Shown piece after piece: positions 34,926 to 44,579 of a DNA stretch of 64,000 bases (position 1 is the first letter of the stretch; each line of letters starts with the position of its first letter). The stretch is from Saltatorellus ferox (lineage in GTDB: Bacteria > Planctomycetota > UBA1135 > GCA-002686595). The translations under genes were made by a program, and so were the position numbers. The DNA lies in contig CP036434.1 in assembly GCA_007751475.1 (NCBI GenBank), positions 124,001 through 188,000 of the forward strand. Direction: 5' to 3'. The notes under the pieces are model-generated. The model saw nothing but the letters and a program-made list of their open reading frames with translations. It did no database searches and had not been told where the DNA came from.

Positions 34926-35921
34926 ATGGGCACATCCAACGACACCTCCACCTTCCTCGTCACCGGCGCGCTCGGCTGCATCGGCGCCTGGACCGTTTCC
35001 CGCCTCCTCGAGCGCGGTGATACGCCGGTCGTTTTCGACATGGGCACGGATCCGAGAAGGATCCGCGACCTCGTCGGCCATGACGCGCTGAAGCGCGTTC
35101 ACTTCGTTCAGGGCGACATTGCCGATCCCGAAGCCCTGCGCGCCTGCGTCGAGGACCATGGTGTGAAGCGCATCGTTCACCTGGCGGGCCTTCAGGTGCC
35201 GTTCTGCCGTGCCAATCCGATGCTCGGGGCGCGCGTGAACGTCCTGGGTACGGTGAACGTGTTCGAGGTGGCGGCGAAAGCGGGGATCGATCGAATCGCC
35301 TACGCCTCGTCGGCGGCGGTCTACGAGCGCGAGGACGAGGTGCGCAGTCACGGCGCTCCCGACGAGGACGCGACCCCGCACCCGAACACCCACTACGGCG
35401 TGTACAAGCTCGCCAACGAGGGCACGGCGCGCGTGAGCCACATGGAGTACGGCATCTCCAGCGTGGGCCTGCGGCCGCTGACCGTCTACGGCGTCGGCCG
35501 GGACCAGGGCATGACGAGCGGCCCGACCAAGGCGATCAAGTCGGCGGTCATCGGGCAGCCCTACACCATCGGCTTCGGCGGACGGACCGACTTCCTCTAT
35601 GCGGGCGACTGCGCGGACGCGTTCATCGCCGCCGCCGAGCGTGGACCCGAGGGCGCATCGGTCTACAACCTCGCCGGCGCGGCCACCGAGGTCACGTCCT
35701 TCGTGACCGAGCTTTGCGCCCAGGTGGACGGCGCGTCCGACCTGATCCAGGTCGTCGGCGGCGAACTGCCCGTGCCCGGCGCGATCGCCGGTGCCCGGCT
35801 CGACGACGCGCTCCCCGGCCTCAGCCGTACGTCCCTGAAGGACGGCATCGCCCAGACTCTCCAGCGCTTCCGCGAGCTCCACGCCGCGGGCGAGCTTTCC
35901 ACTTCCGACCTCTCCAGCTAA
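34926..35921 (+). CDS. NAD-dependent epimerase/dehydratase (extended SDR)
   Basis: 331 residues. The Rossmann start is FLVTGALGCIGAW (TGxxGxxG variant). HLAGLQVPF follows, then the catalytic YASSAAVYE and YGVYKLANE (Tyr-x3-Lys). It could epimerise a nucleotide sugar or act as a sugar dehydrogenase. In this locus an NAD-dependent sugar oxidation preceding the lactonase is attractive but unproven. It lies 14 bp before the dehydratase gene. Confidence 0.85.
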   Translation: MGTSNDTSTFLVTGALGCIGAWTVSRLLERGDTPVVFDMGTDPRRIRDLVGHDALKRVHFVQGDIADPEALRACVEDHGVKRIVHLAGLQVPFCRANPMLGARVNVLGTVNVFEVAAKAGIDRIAYASSAAVYEREDEVRSHGAPDEDATPHPNTHYGVYKLANEGTARVSHMEYGISSVGLRPLTVYGVGRDQGMTSGPTKAIKSAVIGQPYTIGFGGRTDFLYAGDCADAFIAAAERGPEGASVYNLAGAATEVTSFVTELCAQVDGASDLIQVVGGELPVPGAIAGARLDDALPGLSRTSLKDGIAQTLQRFRELHAAGELSTSDLSS

Positions 35922-35935
35922 CTCAATCGACTCCC

Positions 35936-37054
35936 ATGGGTCCCCGTATCACGAAGGTGGAAACCGCGTTCCTGCGCGTTCCGCTGGGTCAGCGCCAGAT
36001 CAACGATTCCCAGAGCAAGGTGGACGAGGTCGAGTTCCTCACCGTTCGGCTGCACACCGACGCCGGCGTCATCGGCGTCGGCACGAACTGGAGCTACACG
36101 CCCGGGCTGCGCGCCGCCCAGGTGATGATCGAGGAGAACTACGCTCCGGTGCTGATCGGCAAGGACGTGACGATGCGCAAGGCGATCATCCAGGAGCTGT
36201 TCCTGACCAACCACTTCGTGGGTCGCGTGGGCGCCTCGCGCGTTGGCATCGCCGCCTGCGAGTTCGCGCTCTGGGACGTGGTGACGAAGCGCGCGGGCGT
36301 CCCGCTCTGGCACTACCTCGGCGCCGCACGGGACAAGGTCCAGGCCTACAGCACCGACGGCGGCTGGCTCGACTGGAGCCAGGAAGACCTCGTGCGCGAC
36401 GCGACGGCGCTGATCGAGCGAGGCTTCCACGCGGTGAAGATCAAGCTGGGCCGCAAGGACCCGAGCGAGGACTACGATCGCATCGGCGCCGTGCGCGAGG
36501 CGGTCGGTCCAAAGATCCGCATCATGACGGACGTGAACTGCGCCTGGACGCTGAACATCGCGCGCTACTGGGGCGGCAAGCTCGCGGACTTCGACGTCTT
36601 CTGGCTGGAGGAGCCGATGGTGCCGGAGAACATCAAGGCCCACGCCGAGCTCCAGCGCGCCATTCAAATCCCGGTCGCGGTCGGCGAGACGATCTTCACG
36701 AAGTACGCGTTCCGCGATTACATCGAGCAGGGTGCCGTCGGCATCGTTCAGGCCGACGCCACGAAGCTCCTCGGGATCGACGAGTGGCTCGAAGTGGCGG
36801 CACTGGCCGGTGCCCACGACCTGCCGATCGTCCCGCACACGAACGTCCAGCAGAAGCTGCACGCCCAGCTCGCGGCCGCCACGCCGCACTGCCCGATGCT
36901 CGAGAACTGCTACGAGTCGATCAAGGGCATCTGGGTCGAGCCCATCGACGTGGTGGACGGCTACTACCAGCTTCCGAACGAGCCGGGCGTCGGCCTGGAG
37001 CTGTCCGAGGACACGCTCTCGAAGCACACGGTCGCCACGACCGAGACCCACTGA
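35936..37054 (+). CDS. enolase-superfamily sugar-acid dehydratase (mandelate racemase subgroup)
   Basis: 372 residues. The N-terminal capping domain is followed by a barrel with the Lys-x-Lys motif (AVKIKLG), the three metal ligands (TDVNCAW, FWLEEP, VGETIF) and a His late in the barrel (IVPHTNVQ). Members of this group dehydrate sugar acids such as L-fuconate, L-rhamnonate or gluconate. The order lactonase, SDR, dehydratase, LutA points to an L-fuconate/L-rhamnonate-type substrate. Exact specificity cannot be read from the sequence. Confidence 0.85.
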   Translation: MGPRITKVETAFLRVPLGQRQINDSQSKVDEVEFLTVRLHTDAGVIGVGTNWSYTPGLRAAQVMIEENYAPVLIGKDVTMRKAIIQELFLTNHFVGRVGASRVGIAACEFALWDVVTKRAGVPLWHYLGAARDKVQAYSTDGGWLDWSQEDLVRDATALIERGFHAVKIKLGRKDPSEDYDRIGAVREAVGPKIRIMTDVNCAWTLNIARYWGGKLADFDVFWLEEPMVPENIKAHAELQRAIQIPVAVGETIFTKYAFRDYIEQGAVGIVQADATKLLGIDEWLEVAALAGAHDLPIVPHTNVQQKLHAQLAAATPHCPMLENCYESIKGIWVEPIDVVDGYYQLPNEPGVGLELSEDTLSKHTVATTETH

Positions 37055-37072
37055 TCGGGACCGGATCCTCCC

Positions 37073-37813
37073 ATGAACGTCTCGCTCTTCGTCACCTGTC
37101 TCGTGGACGGCTTCTGGCCCGGCGTCGGCGTCAGCGCCGTCAAGGTCCTGCGCAAGGCGGGCTGCACCGTGCGCTTCGAGCCGCGGCAGACCTGCTGCGG
37201 CCAGCCCGCCTACAACACGGGCTACGAGGACGAGGCGCGCCGCGTGGTCGCCGCGATGCTCGATGCCTACGAGAACGATGACAGCGAGGCGATCGTGATG
37301 CCGTCGGGGTCCTGCGCAGCGATGGTCCAGCACGCGCCGCGCCTCTTCGAAGACGACCCGCGCCGCCTGGCCCAGGCGAAGGCGTTCGCGGCCCGCAGCC
37401 ACGAGTTCTCCAGCTTCCTGGTCGACGTCCTGGGAGTGACCGAGTTCGGCTCCGAGTTCGAGGGTCGAGTGATCTGGCACGACGCCTGCCACGGCCTCCG
37501 CGATCTAGGGGTGCGCGAACAGCCGCGCCAGCTCCTGCGCAAGGTGCGCGGCCTCGAACTCATCGAAGCCGCGGGCGACCCGACCTGCTGCGGTTTCGGC
37601 GGAACGTTCTCGGTGAAGCAGCCGGAGGTCTCGACGGCGATGCTCGACACGCGCCTCGCGGTGCTTCGCGGAGCGCACCCGGATGTGATCGCGTCGAGCG
37701 ACGTGTCCTGCCTCATGCAGATGGACGGCCGCCTGCGCAAAGACGAGGCCGCGGAGTCCAGGGCGCCGCGCGCGATGCACCTCGCCGAGGTGCTGGCGAG
37801 CGGCCTGGACTGA
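37073..37813 (+). CDS. lutA: L-lactate utilisation protein LutA-type (Fe-S oxidoreductase)
   Basis: 246 residues with two CCG domains: TCCGQPAYNTG near 42 and TCCGFGGTFSVKQPEVS near 174, plus HDACHGLRDLGV. These bind iron-sulfur clusters. LutA works with LutB and LutC to oxidise L-lactate to pyruvate. Here lutA follows the sugar-acid dehydratase by 18 bp, while lutB and lutC are at 60961-63085, so the set is split by 23 kb. Confidence 0.88.
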   Translation: MNVSLFVTCLVDGFWPGVGVSAVKVLRKAGCTVRFEPRQTCCGQPAYNTGYEDEARRVVAAMLDAYENDDSEAIVMPSGSCAAMVQHAPRLFEDDPRRLAQAKAFAARSHEFSSFLVDVLGVTEFGSEFEGRVIWHDACHGLRDLGVREQPRQLLRKVRGLELIEAAGDPTCCGFGGTFSVKQPEVSTAMLDTRLAVLRGAHPDVIASSDVSCLMQMDGRLRKDEAAESRAPRAMHLAEVLASGLD

Positions 37814-37888
37814 AACTTTCTGCTGGGACTCTCTGCATCGCTGGCGCCGTTCCAATCATGGAAGAGATGGCCGGCATAGGATAGTGCC

Positions 37889-39568
37889 ATGCGATTCCTA
37901 CTTCTCGTGTCGTGTCTCGTGGCGATCGTCGGCTGTGCGGCTCCGGGTTCCTCGGTGCCGGATGGGTATCCGTCGTCTGCCACGGCCTCGACGGTGTACA
38001 GCGTGCCCGACGGTCGATCAGGCCAGGAGGTCGAGGTTCAGACGATCTACCGAGCCCCGATCGCGACACGGCGGTTGCCGGCGTTGTTCGGAGTACGGCT
38101 CAAGGGTGGCAAGGAACTCGTGCCGACAGAATTTGCGTTTGCCGTTGCCACCAGCACCGATGCGGCCATCGTGCGAACGCTCGAGTCAGCGGACTATTTG
38201 CGATACGACATCAAGAGCGGGAAGACGACGCCGTATGACTTCGAGCAGCTCGGGCTCGTGAAGGCGGGCGTCGGGGCGAAGTCGGGCTACGTCGGCACGA
38301 CCAAGCAGGCGGGTGGGCGGTGGACGGTGACGCTGCTCGATCACGATGCGCTGCCGGTGGCGACGCTCGAGGACGTGCGGGCCGGGGCGTTCGCGAGGCC
38401 TGAGTCGTCCAAGGTGGCGGCGAGCCGAACGCAGCCGATCGACTACCTCGATGGCGACGTCTTTGTCATTCACTTCGACCCGCTGGAGGGCACGAAGCAC
38501 GCGGCGATCTACAACCGACAGGGCGTGCGGATCACGCCGCGGTTTCCGAGCATCGGGACCGTGTTGGGGGCGATCGATCCCACCGTTTCGGAGTACGAAC
38601 AGGTCGGCAAGCACACGGCGGTGCTCCCGCTGGATGATGAGATGTCACCCGAGACGGCCGGGCTGGTATGGCCGACCCGGGACGACGGGACGATCGCGCC
38701 GAAACCAGAGGGATTGCTGGGGCTCCGGCCGATGCGGAAGTGGGGTGCGAAGACGGGTCTGGTCTTTGGATGGCAGGCGCTGTGGCAGACGCCGCAAGGG
38801 CCGCGCTGGGCGATGTATCTCCAGTACGTGATCGACCCGGCGAAACTTCGAGCGACTCAGGACAACGCGATCTATACGGATCTCGAGCTGACCGCGCGTA
38901 CCGTGCGGCAGAGTGCGGAGTCGACGACGCAACGGACGACGATCCTCGCGTCCGAGGGGCCGGCTTCGGACCAGGACCGGCCGTGGGTCGCCTTGACGCC
39001 GTATGCCGATGGAACGCTGGTGCAGGTGTACGAGCAGGCGATGCCGGTTGGCGAGCTGAAGTCGACGCTGCAAAAGGACGGCGAGAGCGCTCGGATCGCT
39101 TCCTGGAAGGAGTCGAAGCGGCGATACGACCAGGAGGTCGCGAGGCGGGAGCGGGTTCGCCTGCAGGCACAGGCGAGGGCCGAGGCCGAGGCGAAGCGGT
39201 TGGAGAACGATCGGGCGCTGATGCGCGGGCTTCTGGGCCGAGGCAAGATCGCAGAGGCGGAGCAGCTGGCGTGGAGTATCGACGCTGCGGCTCTGGCGGA
39301 GGTGTCGCGGAAGGCCCCTTCCCAGGTGAGCCTGAACGCCCTGAGCGCCGCCCGATACCACGCCACCTCCAGCGCGGAGTTCAAGCGACTCAGCCATATC
39401 CTCGCGAGCCGCCAGTTCGAAATGCAGCAGGCGGCCCAGCCGTCGCGACGCGTCGTCGAGTCCAGGGGTAGCACGTGGCGACCCAGGTCGCAGGCCGAGC
39501 TGAACCGCGAGGCACACGTGACACGGATGGACTACATCAACGGGAAGTCGAACTGGTACATCCCCTGA
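37889..39568 (+). CDS. lipoprotein of unknown function with coiled-coil
   Basis: 559 residues. Signal peptide and lipobox (VAIVGC) are clear. A long beta-rich region follows; residues 410-445 form a charged helix (RYDQEVARRERVRLQAQARA) that is probably a coiled coil. No enzyme motif is seen. It is preceded by a 75-bp gap and stands alone. Confidence 0.7.
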   Translation: MRFLLLVSCLVAIVGCAAPGSSVPDGYPSSATASTVYSVPDGRSGQEVEVQTIYRAPIATRRLPALFGVRLKGGKELVPTEFAFAVATSTDAAIVRTLESADYLRYDIKSGKTTPYDFEQLGLVKAGVGAKSGYVGTTKQAGGRWTVTLLDHDALPVATLEDVRAGAFARPESSKVAASRTQPIDYLDGDVFVIHFDPLEGTKHAAIYNRQGVRITPRFPSIGTVLGAIDPTVSEYEQVGKHTAVLPLDDEMSPETAGLVWPTRDDGTIAPKPEGLLGLRPMRKWGAKTGLVFGWQALWQTPQGPRWAMYLQYVIDPAKLRATQDNAIYTDLELTARTVRQSAESTTQRTTILASEGPASDQDRPWVALTPYADGTLVQVYEQAMPVGELKSTLQKDGESARIASWKESKRRYDQEVARRERVRLQAQARAEAEAKRLENDRALMRGLLGRGKIAEAEQLAWSIDAAALAEVSRKAPSQVSLNALSAARYHATSSAEFKRLSHILASRQFEMQQAAQPSRRVVESRGSTWRPRSQAELNREAHVTRMDYINGKSNWYIP

Positions 39569-39670
39569 TGGACGAGGCCCGCGATCCGGCGCGAGGGCGG
39601 CCCCGTTCGCTGTTGCCTGAGGCCCGGGAGGGGCCTGAGGTGTGGAAGGAGCGCGAGGTCTTGGAGGGGG

Positions 39671-41578
39671 ATGGCCAAGAATCGAACTCCAGACTACGGT
39701 AGGTGCGGTGCGGACGCCGTCCTTGGACTTCCTCGCCACCCTCCGGAGCGCTTTCCCTCGCTTCGCCGCCTTCCCTACACCACAACTAGGCCCAGGCTCT
39801 CGATCACCATCCTCTCCCTGGCGGCGCCCGCTCCGCTTCTTCTGGCGCAAGCTGATGCGCCCTTCGCCTGGAGCCAGGGCTACGAACATTCCCCCGAGCC
39901 GGTGCTCCAACCGGTGGACCTTCTCGCCGGTCCCGACGGCGGCGTGATCTCGATCAGCCGCGCATGGAGCAATGGCAGTCTCCAGGGCGCGGCGGAGATC
40001 GTCGTCGTCGCGCTTGATGCCAACGGCGACCCTCTGTGGAACTGGGAGGCAACGTCGCCGGCCGATCCATGGGGCTTCGGTCTCGAAGGCCAGTACGTGG
40101 CCGGAGCCACCGACGACGCCGGGCGCTTGTACCTCACGTACTCGCTGCCGATGCAATCTCGACTCGTCGCGTTCGATCATCACGGCTCCGTCCGGTGGCA
40201 ACGATCGATCACGGAGCCGAGCGGCGCTCCGCATTACCACACGACGTGCGTCGCGACGAATCCGACGGGTGGAGTCCATGTCGGCGGATCGGCGTACGTC
40301 GACACGTTCCCGATCGGTGCCGTTCACTCCTTCGACGCCGACGGCGTTTTGCTGTGGGAGCAGTCCGTGGCGCAGTCTCCTTCGGGCCCGGTCTCCAGCC
40401 TGCCGTTCGGCCTGCTCATCGGGCCGGGAGGGGAGTCGTACCTGTACGGGCAGCATGACTTCTTCACAGGCTACTCGTACTTCGGATGCCTCCACGTCTT
40501 CTCGCCCAGCGGGAACCTGTTGGCCGGGTTGGGGGGCGGTTCGAGCATCGAATCCGCGTTCTGTCACGCAGCGCTCGACTCGAACGGAGGCCTCTCGCTC
40601 GTCGAGACGGGCTATACCTCGGGTTTCTTCGGAGGCGACCGCATCTTCCGACTCACCGGTTTCTCGCTGAGCGGATCGGCGCCGACCGGAGTGAACCTGG
40701 CGAGCGTCCCGGGCGCATTCTACTCGGTTCGTGACCTGGCTGTCCTTCCGAACGGGGATCGCCTCATCGCCCACTCCGAGGCCACGCCGCGCCTCTTGCG
40801 GGTGGCCCACGACGGCACGCAGCTCACGCCGTGGACGCTGCCGGGAAATCCGCCCGGCGAACTCTTCGGCGTCTTGGCGATGCCGGACGGTAGCGCGGTC
40901 GTCACGGGCTTTCTCGACGCGCCTTCGCGGACGTTCTACGCGCGGTTCGACCCGACTGGAGTCATCGAATGGATCGGAGACGTCAGCGGTGTCCACGTCG
41001 CCTTCTGGCCGCAGAGGGAGGCACTTCCGGTGCCGACCGATTACGACTTGACCCAGGATGATCGCGGGAACGTCTTCGTGGCTGGCAGGCGACAGACGAC
41101 CACGGGCGGGACGAGCCTCACGACGGCGAAGCTGCTCCAGGGCGGTCCCGTGGGGACAGCCTATTGTGGACCGGCGGTGCCCAACTCGACCGGTGCGCCT
41201 GGACAGCTCCGGGTGTTCGGCACCGACGTACGCAGCCTAGACAACCTCACGTTGCTGGCCACGGATCTCCCGGCTGGTTCGGCCGTGATGATGCTGGCGA
41301 GCCAGCAGCAGGGCCTGGTATTCCAGCCGGGTGGGAGCAGCGGTGTCCTGTGTCTCGGCGGCACGATCGGTCGCTACGCCGCGCCAGGGCAGATCCGGCA
41401 CGTGACCGGAGCGGGGTCGACCTCACTGCAGCTCGACCTGGATACGATCCCGCGCCCGAATTCGGTGTATTCGGCGGTCGCCGGCCAGACGTGGAGCTTC
41501 CAGGCGTGGTACCGGGACGCCAGTGGCAGCGTCGCGACGTCGAACTTCACCCAGGCAGTCGCCGTCCCACTGCAGTGA
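39671..41578 (+). CDS. secreted propeller-like protein with conserved C-terminal domain
   Basis: 635 residues. A hydrophobic signal-like segment lies at about 44-60 (ITILSLAAPAPLLLAQA), so the true start may be later than the ATG at 39671, but no better start codon is in frame. The main part is a repeated beta structure (VALDANGDPLWNWE, VAFDHHGSVRWQR, HSFDADGVLLWEQS), a PQQ-like propeller. The last 150 residues start GTAYCGPAVPNSTG and end with FQAWYRDASGSVATSNFTQA, which I believe is a recurring C-terminal domain of exported proteins in some Planctomycetota. The last 46 codons are duplicated at 46585. Confidence 0.75.
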   Translation: MAKNRTPDYGRCGADAVLGLPRHPPERFPSLRRLPYTTTRPRLSITILSLAAPAPLLLAQADAPFAWSQGYEHSPEPVLQPVDLLAGPDGGVISISRAWSNGSLQGAAEIVVVALDANGDPLWNWEATSPADPWGFGLEGQYVAGATDDAGRLYLTYSLPMQSRLVAFDHHGSVRWQRSITEPSGAPHYHTTCVATNPTGGVHVGGSAYVDTFPIGAVHSFDADGVLLWEQSVAQSPSGPVSSLPFGLLIGPGGESYLYGQHDFFTGYSYFGCLHVFSPSGNLLAGLGGGSSIESAFCHAALDSNGGLSLVETGYTSGFFGGDRIFRLTGFSLSGSAPTGVNLASVPGAFYSVRDLAVLPNGDRLIAHSEATPRLLRVAHDGTQLTPWTLPGNPPGELFGVLAMPDGSAVVTGFLDAPSRTFYARFDPTGVIEWIGDVSGVHVAFWPQREALPVPTDYDLTQDDRGNVFVAGRRQTTTGGTSLTTAKLLQGGPVGTAYCGPAVPNSTGAPGQLRVFGTDVRSLDNLTLLATDLPAGSAVMMLASQQQGLVFQPGGSSGVLCLGGTIGRYAAPGQIRHVTGAGSTSLQLDLDTIPRPNSVYSAVAGQTWSFQAWYRDASGSVATSNFTQAVAVPLQ

Positions 41579-41766
41579 CGTAGGGGCGGGCGAGACCGTC
41601 CAACCTGAAGGCTCCCGACGGATAAGATTTCGAAGCGGTGTTGCGAAAGGACGCACTGCTCGATGCCATACACCCTTCTCGGTGCCGCACCCGCGCCTCG
41701 TCGGCGCGCGACATGAGCAAGTGGAGTGGCTGAACCTGTTGGCCATACCCGTCAATGGACCGCACG
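41441..41766. repeat. 326-bp direct repeat, copy A
   Basis: Nearly identical in sequence and equal in length to 46585-46910 (copy C). It covers the last 46 codons of the propeller gene and about 185 bp downstream. The two copies bound the 4.8-kb island that holds the transposase fragments, low-GC gene and AbiE pair. Its distal part (41619-41766) recurs a third time at 44053-44200. Confidence 0.85.
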
Positions 41767-42835
41767 CTCTGAAGGCTGCCTCGGTGAAGTCGCTGGTGCC
41801 CTTCGGTCCTGCTGTAGGGCAGCCGCTGAAGCGCCTCATCGACCCTGATCTTGCCAGGTAGTCCCAGTCGTCGGGTTGGGGGAGTCGGTACGTTCCGCCT
41901 CCACTGGTGGTGAATGCTGACGGGTTCTCGTTGCATGCGGCGACGCTGATCCGGAAGGGTCAGCGGGCGCAATTGGAGAAGCTCTGCCGCTATGTGACGA
42001 GGCCCGCCATCAGCCTCGAGCGCTTCGAGGTGCGTCCCGATGGGATGGTCTCATGGCTGCTACGCAAGGCCTGGCGTGATGGGACCAAAGGCTTCGTTAT
42101 GACGCCGCATGAGTTCATGGCTCGACTGGCGGCGCTCGCGCCGCATCCGCGCGAGCATCAGCTGACGTATCAGGGAGTGCTGGCCCCGGCCTCATCATTG
42201 CGTGATCAAGTGATGCCGTGTCCCGTGGTTTGGAAGGAGCCGAAGGATGTGGACGTCGCCGATGAAGACGCCGCGAAGAGTGCGGGGGAGCCGTCGAAGG
42301 ACCAGAGAACCATCCGCTGGGCAGATCTTCTGAAGCGGGTGTTTTCGGAAGATGTTCTCAAGCGCCCGCGCTGCCGCGGGCGCAGGCACATGATCTCGGT
42401 GATCACAGATCCGGAGACAGCGCGGAGGGTGTCAGCGGGGGTGAGAGCGGCGGGGAGGTCATCCGATTCGCCCGGTGGGGAGACCAGTCATCGCCAGGGC
42501 CGAGCCGTTCCCCACCGGCAGAGCCCGAGGTCCGAATACCGATGCCGCCTCGGCAGGGGCGACTGGACTTCGGGAAGTAGGGCGTAGCCGAGCAGCGCGC
42601 GGGCGATCGTGCTCGGTGAAATGAGATCAGCCAGTACTCTCGGGGAGGGTGTTGGCTGAAACGCGCGGTGGAAGCGGACCGGCGAAGCTGTCAGGAGCGG
42701 CCTAGTTCAGCTTCGTGAAGCGCTGGGTCCACGCGGGATCGATGCCGCCCCGCCGCTTGGGGGAGTGGTGGCGCAAATTCGGTCTTCAGGCTACCGTGGT
42801 GTCTGTCGTGACACCCCGCTTGGAAGTCCTATCCG
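41618..42835. mobile_element. putative degenerate insertion element 1
   Basis: Bounded by a 24-25-bp inverted end motif: ACGGATAAGATTTCGAAGC at 41618 on the plus strand and its inverted relative (CTTGGAAGTCCTATCCGT) ending at 42835. It contains a 5'-truncated IS91-like transposase. The same end motif pair frames 44052-44991. The family assignment and true ends are uncertain; IS91 elements normally lack terminal inverted repeats, so this may be a composite or a different element that captured the fragment. Confidence 0.4.
41862..42587 (+). pseudogene. IS91-family transposase, C-terminal fragment
   Basis: The frame is open after a TAG at 41859 and resembles the C-terminal third of IS91/IS801-type (Y2) transposases: DGFSLHAATLIRKGQRAQLEKL, CRYVTRPAISLERF, WRDGTKGFVMTPHEFMARLAAL, then LLKRVFSEDVLKRPRC and RRHMISVITDPETARR. 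The N-terminal catalytic half with the HUH and Tyr motifs is missing. The second Cys pair of the zinc-like RPRC...RR segment is also altered. It is a remnant and not expected to be active. Confidence 0.7.
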
Positions 42836-43024
42836 TCTGCTCAGGAGTTGTGTCACCAGCTTGGTCTTGGCCATCGCGCAAAGAATGGTGTCGAATACAG
42901 CACGGCGTCGCGGAATCTTATGGCGCCCAATGTGCGGCAGGTATGGAATGTGCTAGATGGCTTTCAAGTGTCTCTTCTTCGACTTGTCTATGAAGCCCAC
43001 CCGATCAACTGGCTCTGGAAGTCT

Positions 43025-44002
43025 ATGATTAATATTCAGACATTTTTAGTGTTGTTAGTTGGCGCGCTGAGCGCTTCATTGAGTCGCTTTAGCTCGCCCC
43101 AGGAGCAGCGTTTTTTTTGCCCAAGTCGGATCGATCTTTCTGCTGCCAGAACGTCAGTGCCAATTGACGGCGCTCTCGAATTGACTTTTGAATTTACGGC
43201 TGGAGACGAGGGCTTTTTGTTTTCACGAGCCTGCCTTACGCCGGGAAGCGACTTGGAAGGTCGTGTTAGGTTCGAAGTTGTAGATCCAGATGCAGTAAGG
43301 ACTGTTCTGTTTGCGGTGGATGCATTATTTGCCACGAGCTATTTGGATCGGGATGTTCTTACCGCTATCGCGCCAGGGCAGACGGTCTCAGAGTTCGCCT
43401 TTCTCCATGGTGAAACCTTACTCAGTCACCGCCGCAATCCCGACATCGAAGGTGGCGTCGACAGAGTTTACCGTACTGTTTTCCGACAAGCGGGTACGTA
43501 CCTTATCGCTGCGATTCACGGTGCTGGGGAAAGTCTAGTCCGGAGCAATGTTCTGTCTGTCACCGTTGTGGCGCCTAAAGGGGATAACGATGTCGCAGTG
43601 CAGGCAGAGTTAAGAAAGCTCATGGACGCCGGTCTTAGTGTTCACCCGGAGTTTAGGGGTGATTTTTCGTCGGAAGTTGAGAAGGGCTGGGTTAGCAAGT
43701 TTCGACAGCTGCGCAGCACTGCATTGGAAGGTCACTACCTAGATATTATGAATATAACGGAGTTGGCGTGGTGCGCTAATGCACTGAGTCCTATCTCGCT
43801 TGGCAGGCGCGTCTATAGAGCGCGCGAGGATCCAGACAAGATGTTGGAGGAATGCAATCGCTCGGAGAGTATTATTCTTAGCTCGATAGGGGGGGATGCG
43901 GGTTTTCCAATGATGAATTCTCTCGTGCTAACGAGATTTCGTATGGCCCGTAGGCATCTAGAGAAGGTGGTGCTAAGACGTAGCGGCTCCACAAGGCGCT
44001 AG
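43025..44002 (+). CDS. low-GC exported protein of unknown function
   Basis: 325 residues from ATG 43025, with a signal peptide (MINIQTFLVLLVGALSASLS). Beta-rich middle, helical C-terminus, no known motif. Base composition is clearly lower in GC (near 50 % by eye, many AT-ending codons) than any neighbour, so it is probably recently acquired. It lies between two transposase remnants inside the repeat-bounded island. The open frame extends upstream to 42848, but that part crosses the element end motif and is probably not coding. Confidence 0.6.
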   Translation: MINIQTFLVLLVGALSASLSRFSSPQEQRFFCPSRIDLSAARTSVPIDGALELTFEFTAGDEGFLFSRACLTPGSDLEGRVRFEVVDPDAVRTVLFAVDALFATSYLDRDVLTAIAPGQTVSEFAFLHGETLLSHRRNPDIEGGVDRVYRTVFRQAGTYLIAAIHGAGESLVRSNVLSVTVVAPKGDNDVAVQAELRKLMDAGLSVHPEFRGDFSSEVEKGWVSKFRQLRSTALEGHYLDIMNITELAWCANALSPISLGRRVYRAREDPDKMLEECNRSESIILSSIGGDAGFPMMNSLVLTRFRMARRHLEKVVLRRSGSTRR

Positions 44003-44052
44003 CTCTGGCGGGGAGGGTTGGCTCCCGTTGACAGCCCCTACGGGACCGCTGA

Positions 44053-44563
44053 CGGATAGGATTTCGAAGCGGTGTTGCGAAAGGACGCACTGCTCGATGC
44101 CATACACCCTTCTCGGTGCCGCACCCGCGCCTCGTCGGCGCGCGACCTGAGCAAGTGGAGTGGCTGAACCTGTTGGCCATTCCCGTCAATGAACCGCACG
44201 GGCTAGTCGCGCAGAAGTGCGCAGCGATGGATGTTGGAGCCGTGGCCGCCTGGGTCCGGTGCGCTACTTGAGGACCATCTGGATCGGGTCCGACCTCGAG
44301 ATAGAGCCGGCCTGGAAGACGGCGCGCGCGCTGCGGCCGTCGTGGGACTCGACCGAGATCAGCATCGGGACGGGATCGAGCGGGAGAGAGCACCCGCGCT
44401 TGGCGTCGACCCGGATCGAACTCAGGAGGGTCCCCGTCTTCAGGTGCTCGACCCGTACCTCGATGCTCCCCTGGAACGGAGCGCTCGTTTCGTCCGAGAA
44501 GGCCAGGCGCATGTCGGGGGCCTTCTGAATTCGCGGGCGAGCGACTGAGGTCTCCCCTGCACG
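44053..44563. repeat. 511-bp duplicated block (copy of 46763-47272)
   Basis: Aligns almost base for base with 46763-47272, including the 3' 300 bp of the sigma-factor gene at 46973; one extra G at about 44211 is the only length change I noticed. Homology stops abruptly after CTCCCCTGCACG. It shows that the sigma-gene end was copied into the island. Confidence 0.85.
44264..44563 (-). pseudogene. 3' fragment of tethered sigma-factor gene
   Basis: Codes, with a few substitutions, for the last about 100 residues of the protein at 46973 (for example FSDETSAPFQGSIEVRVEHL and SISRSDPIQMVLK). It has no sigma domains, no start signal and no 5' part, so it is a dead fragment from duplication. Confidence 0.8.
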
Positions 44564-44579
44564 TAACGTCTCGGGATCC

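Noticed and set aside
39569..39670. tRNA-like sequence just before the propeller gene (GAATCGAACTCC)
   Set aside because: A single T-arm-like string without a matching cloverleaf on either strand.
38645..40996. Minus-strand ORF of 783 codons
   Set aside because: Shadow of two plus-strand genes with signal peptides; the translated product is low-complexity Arg-rich.
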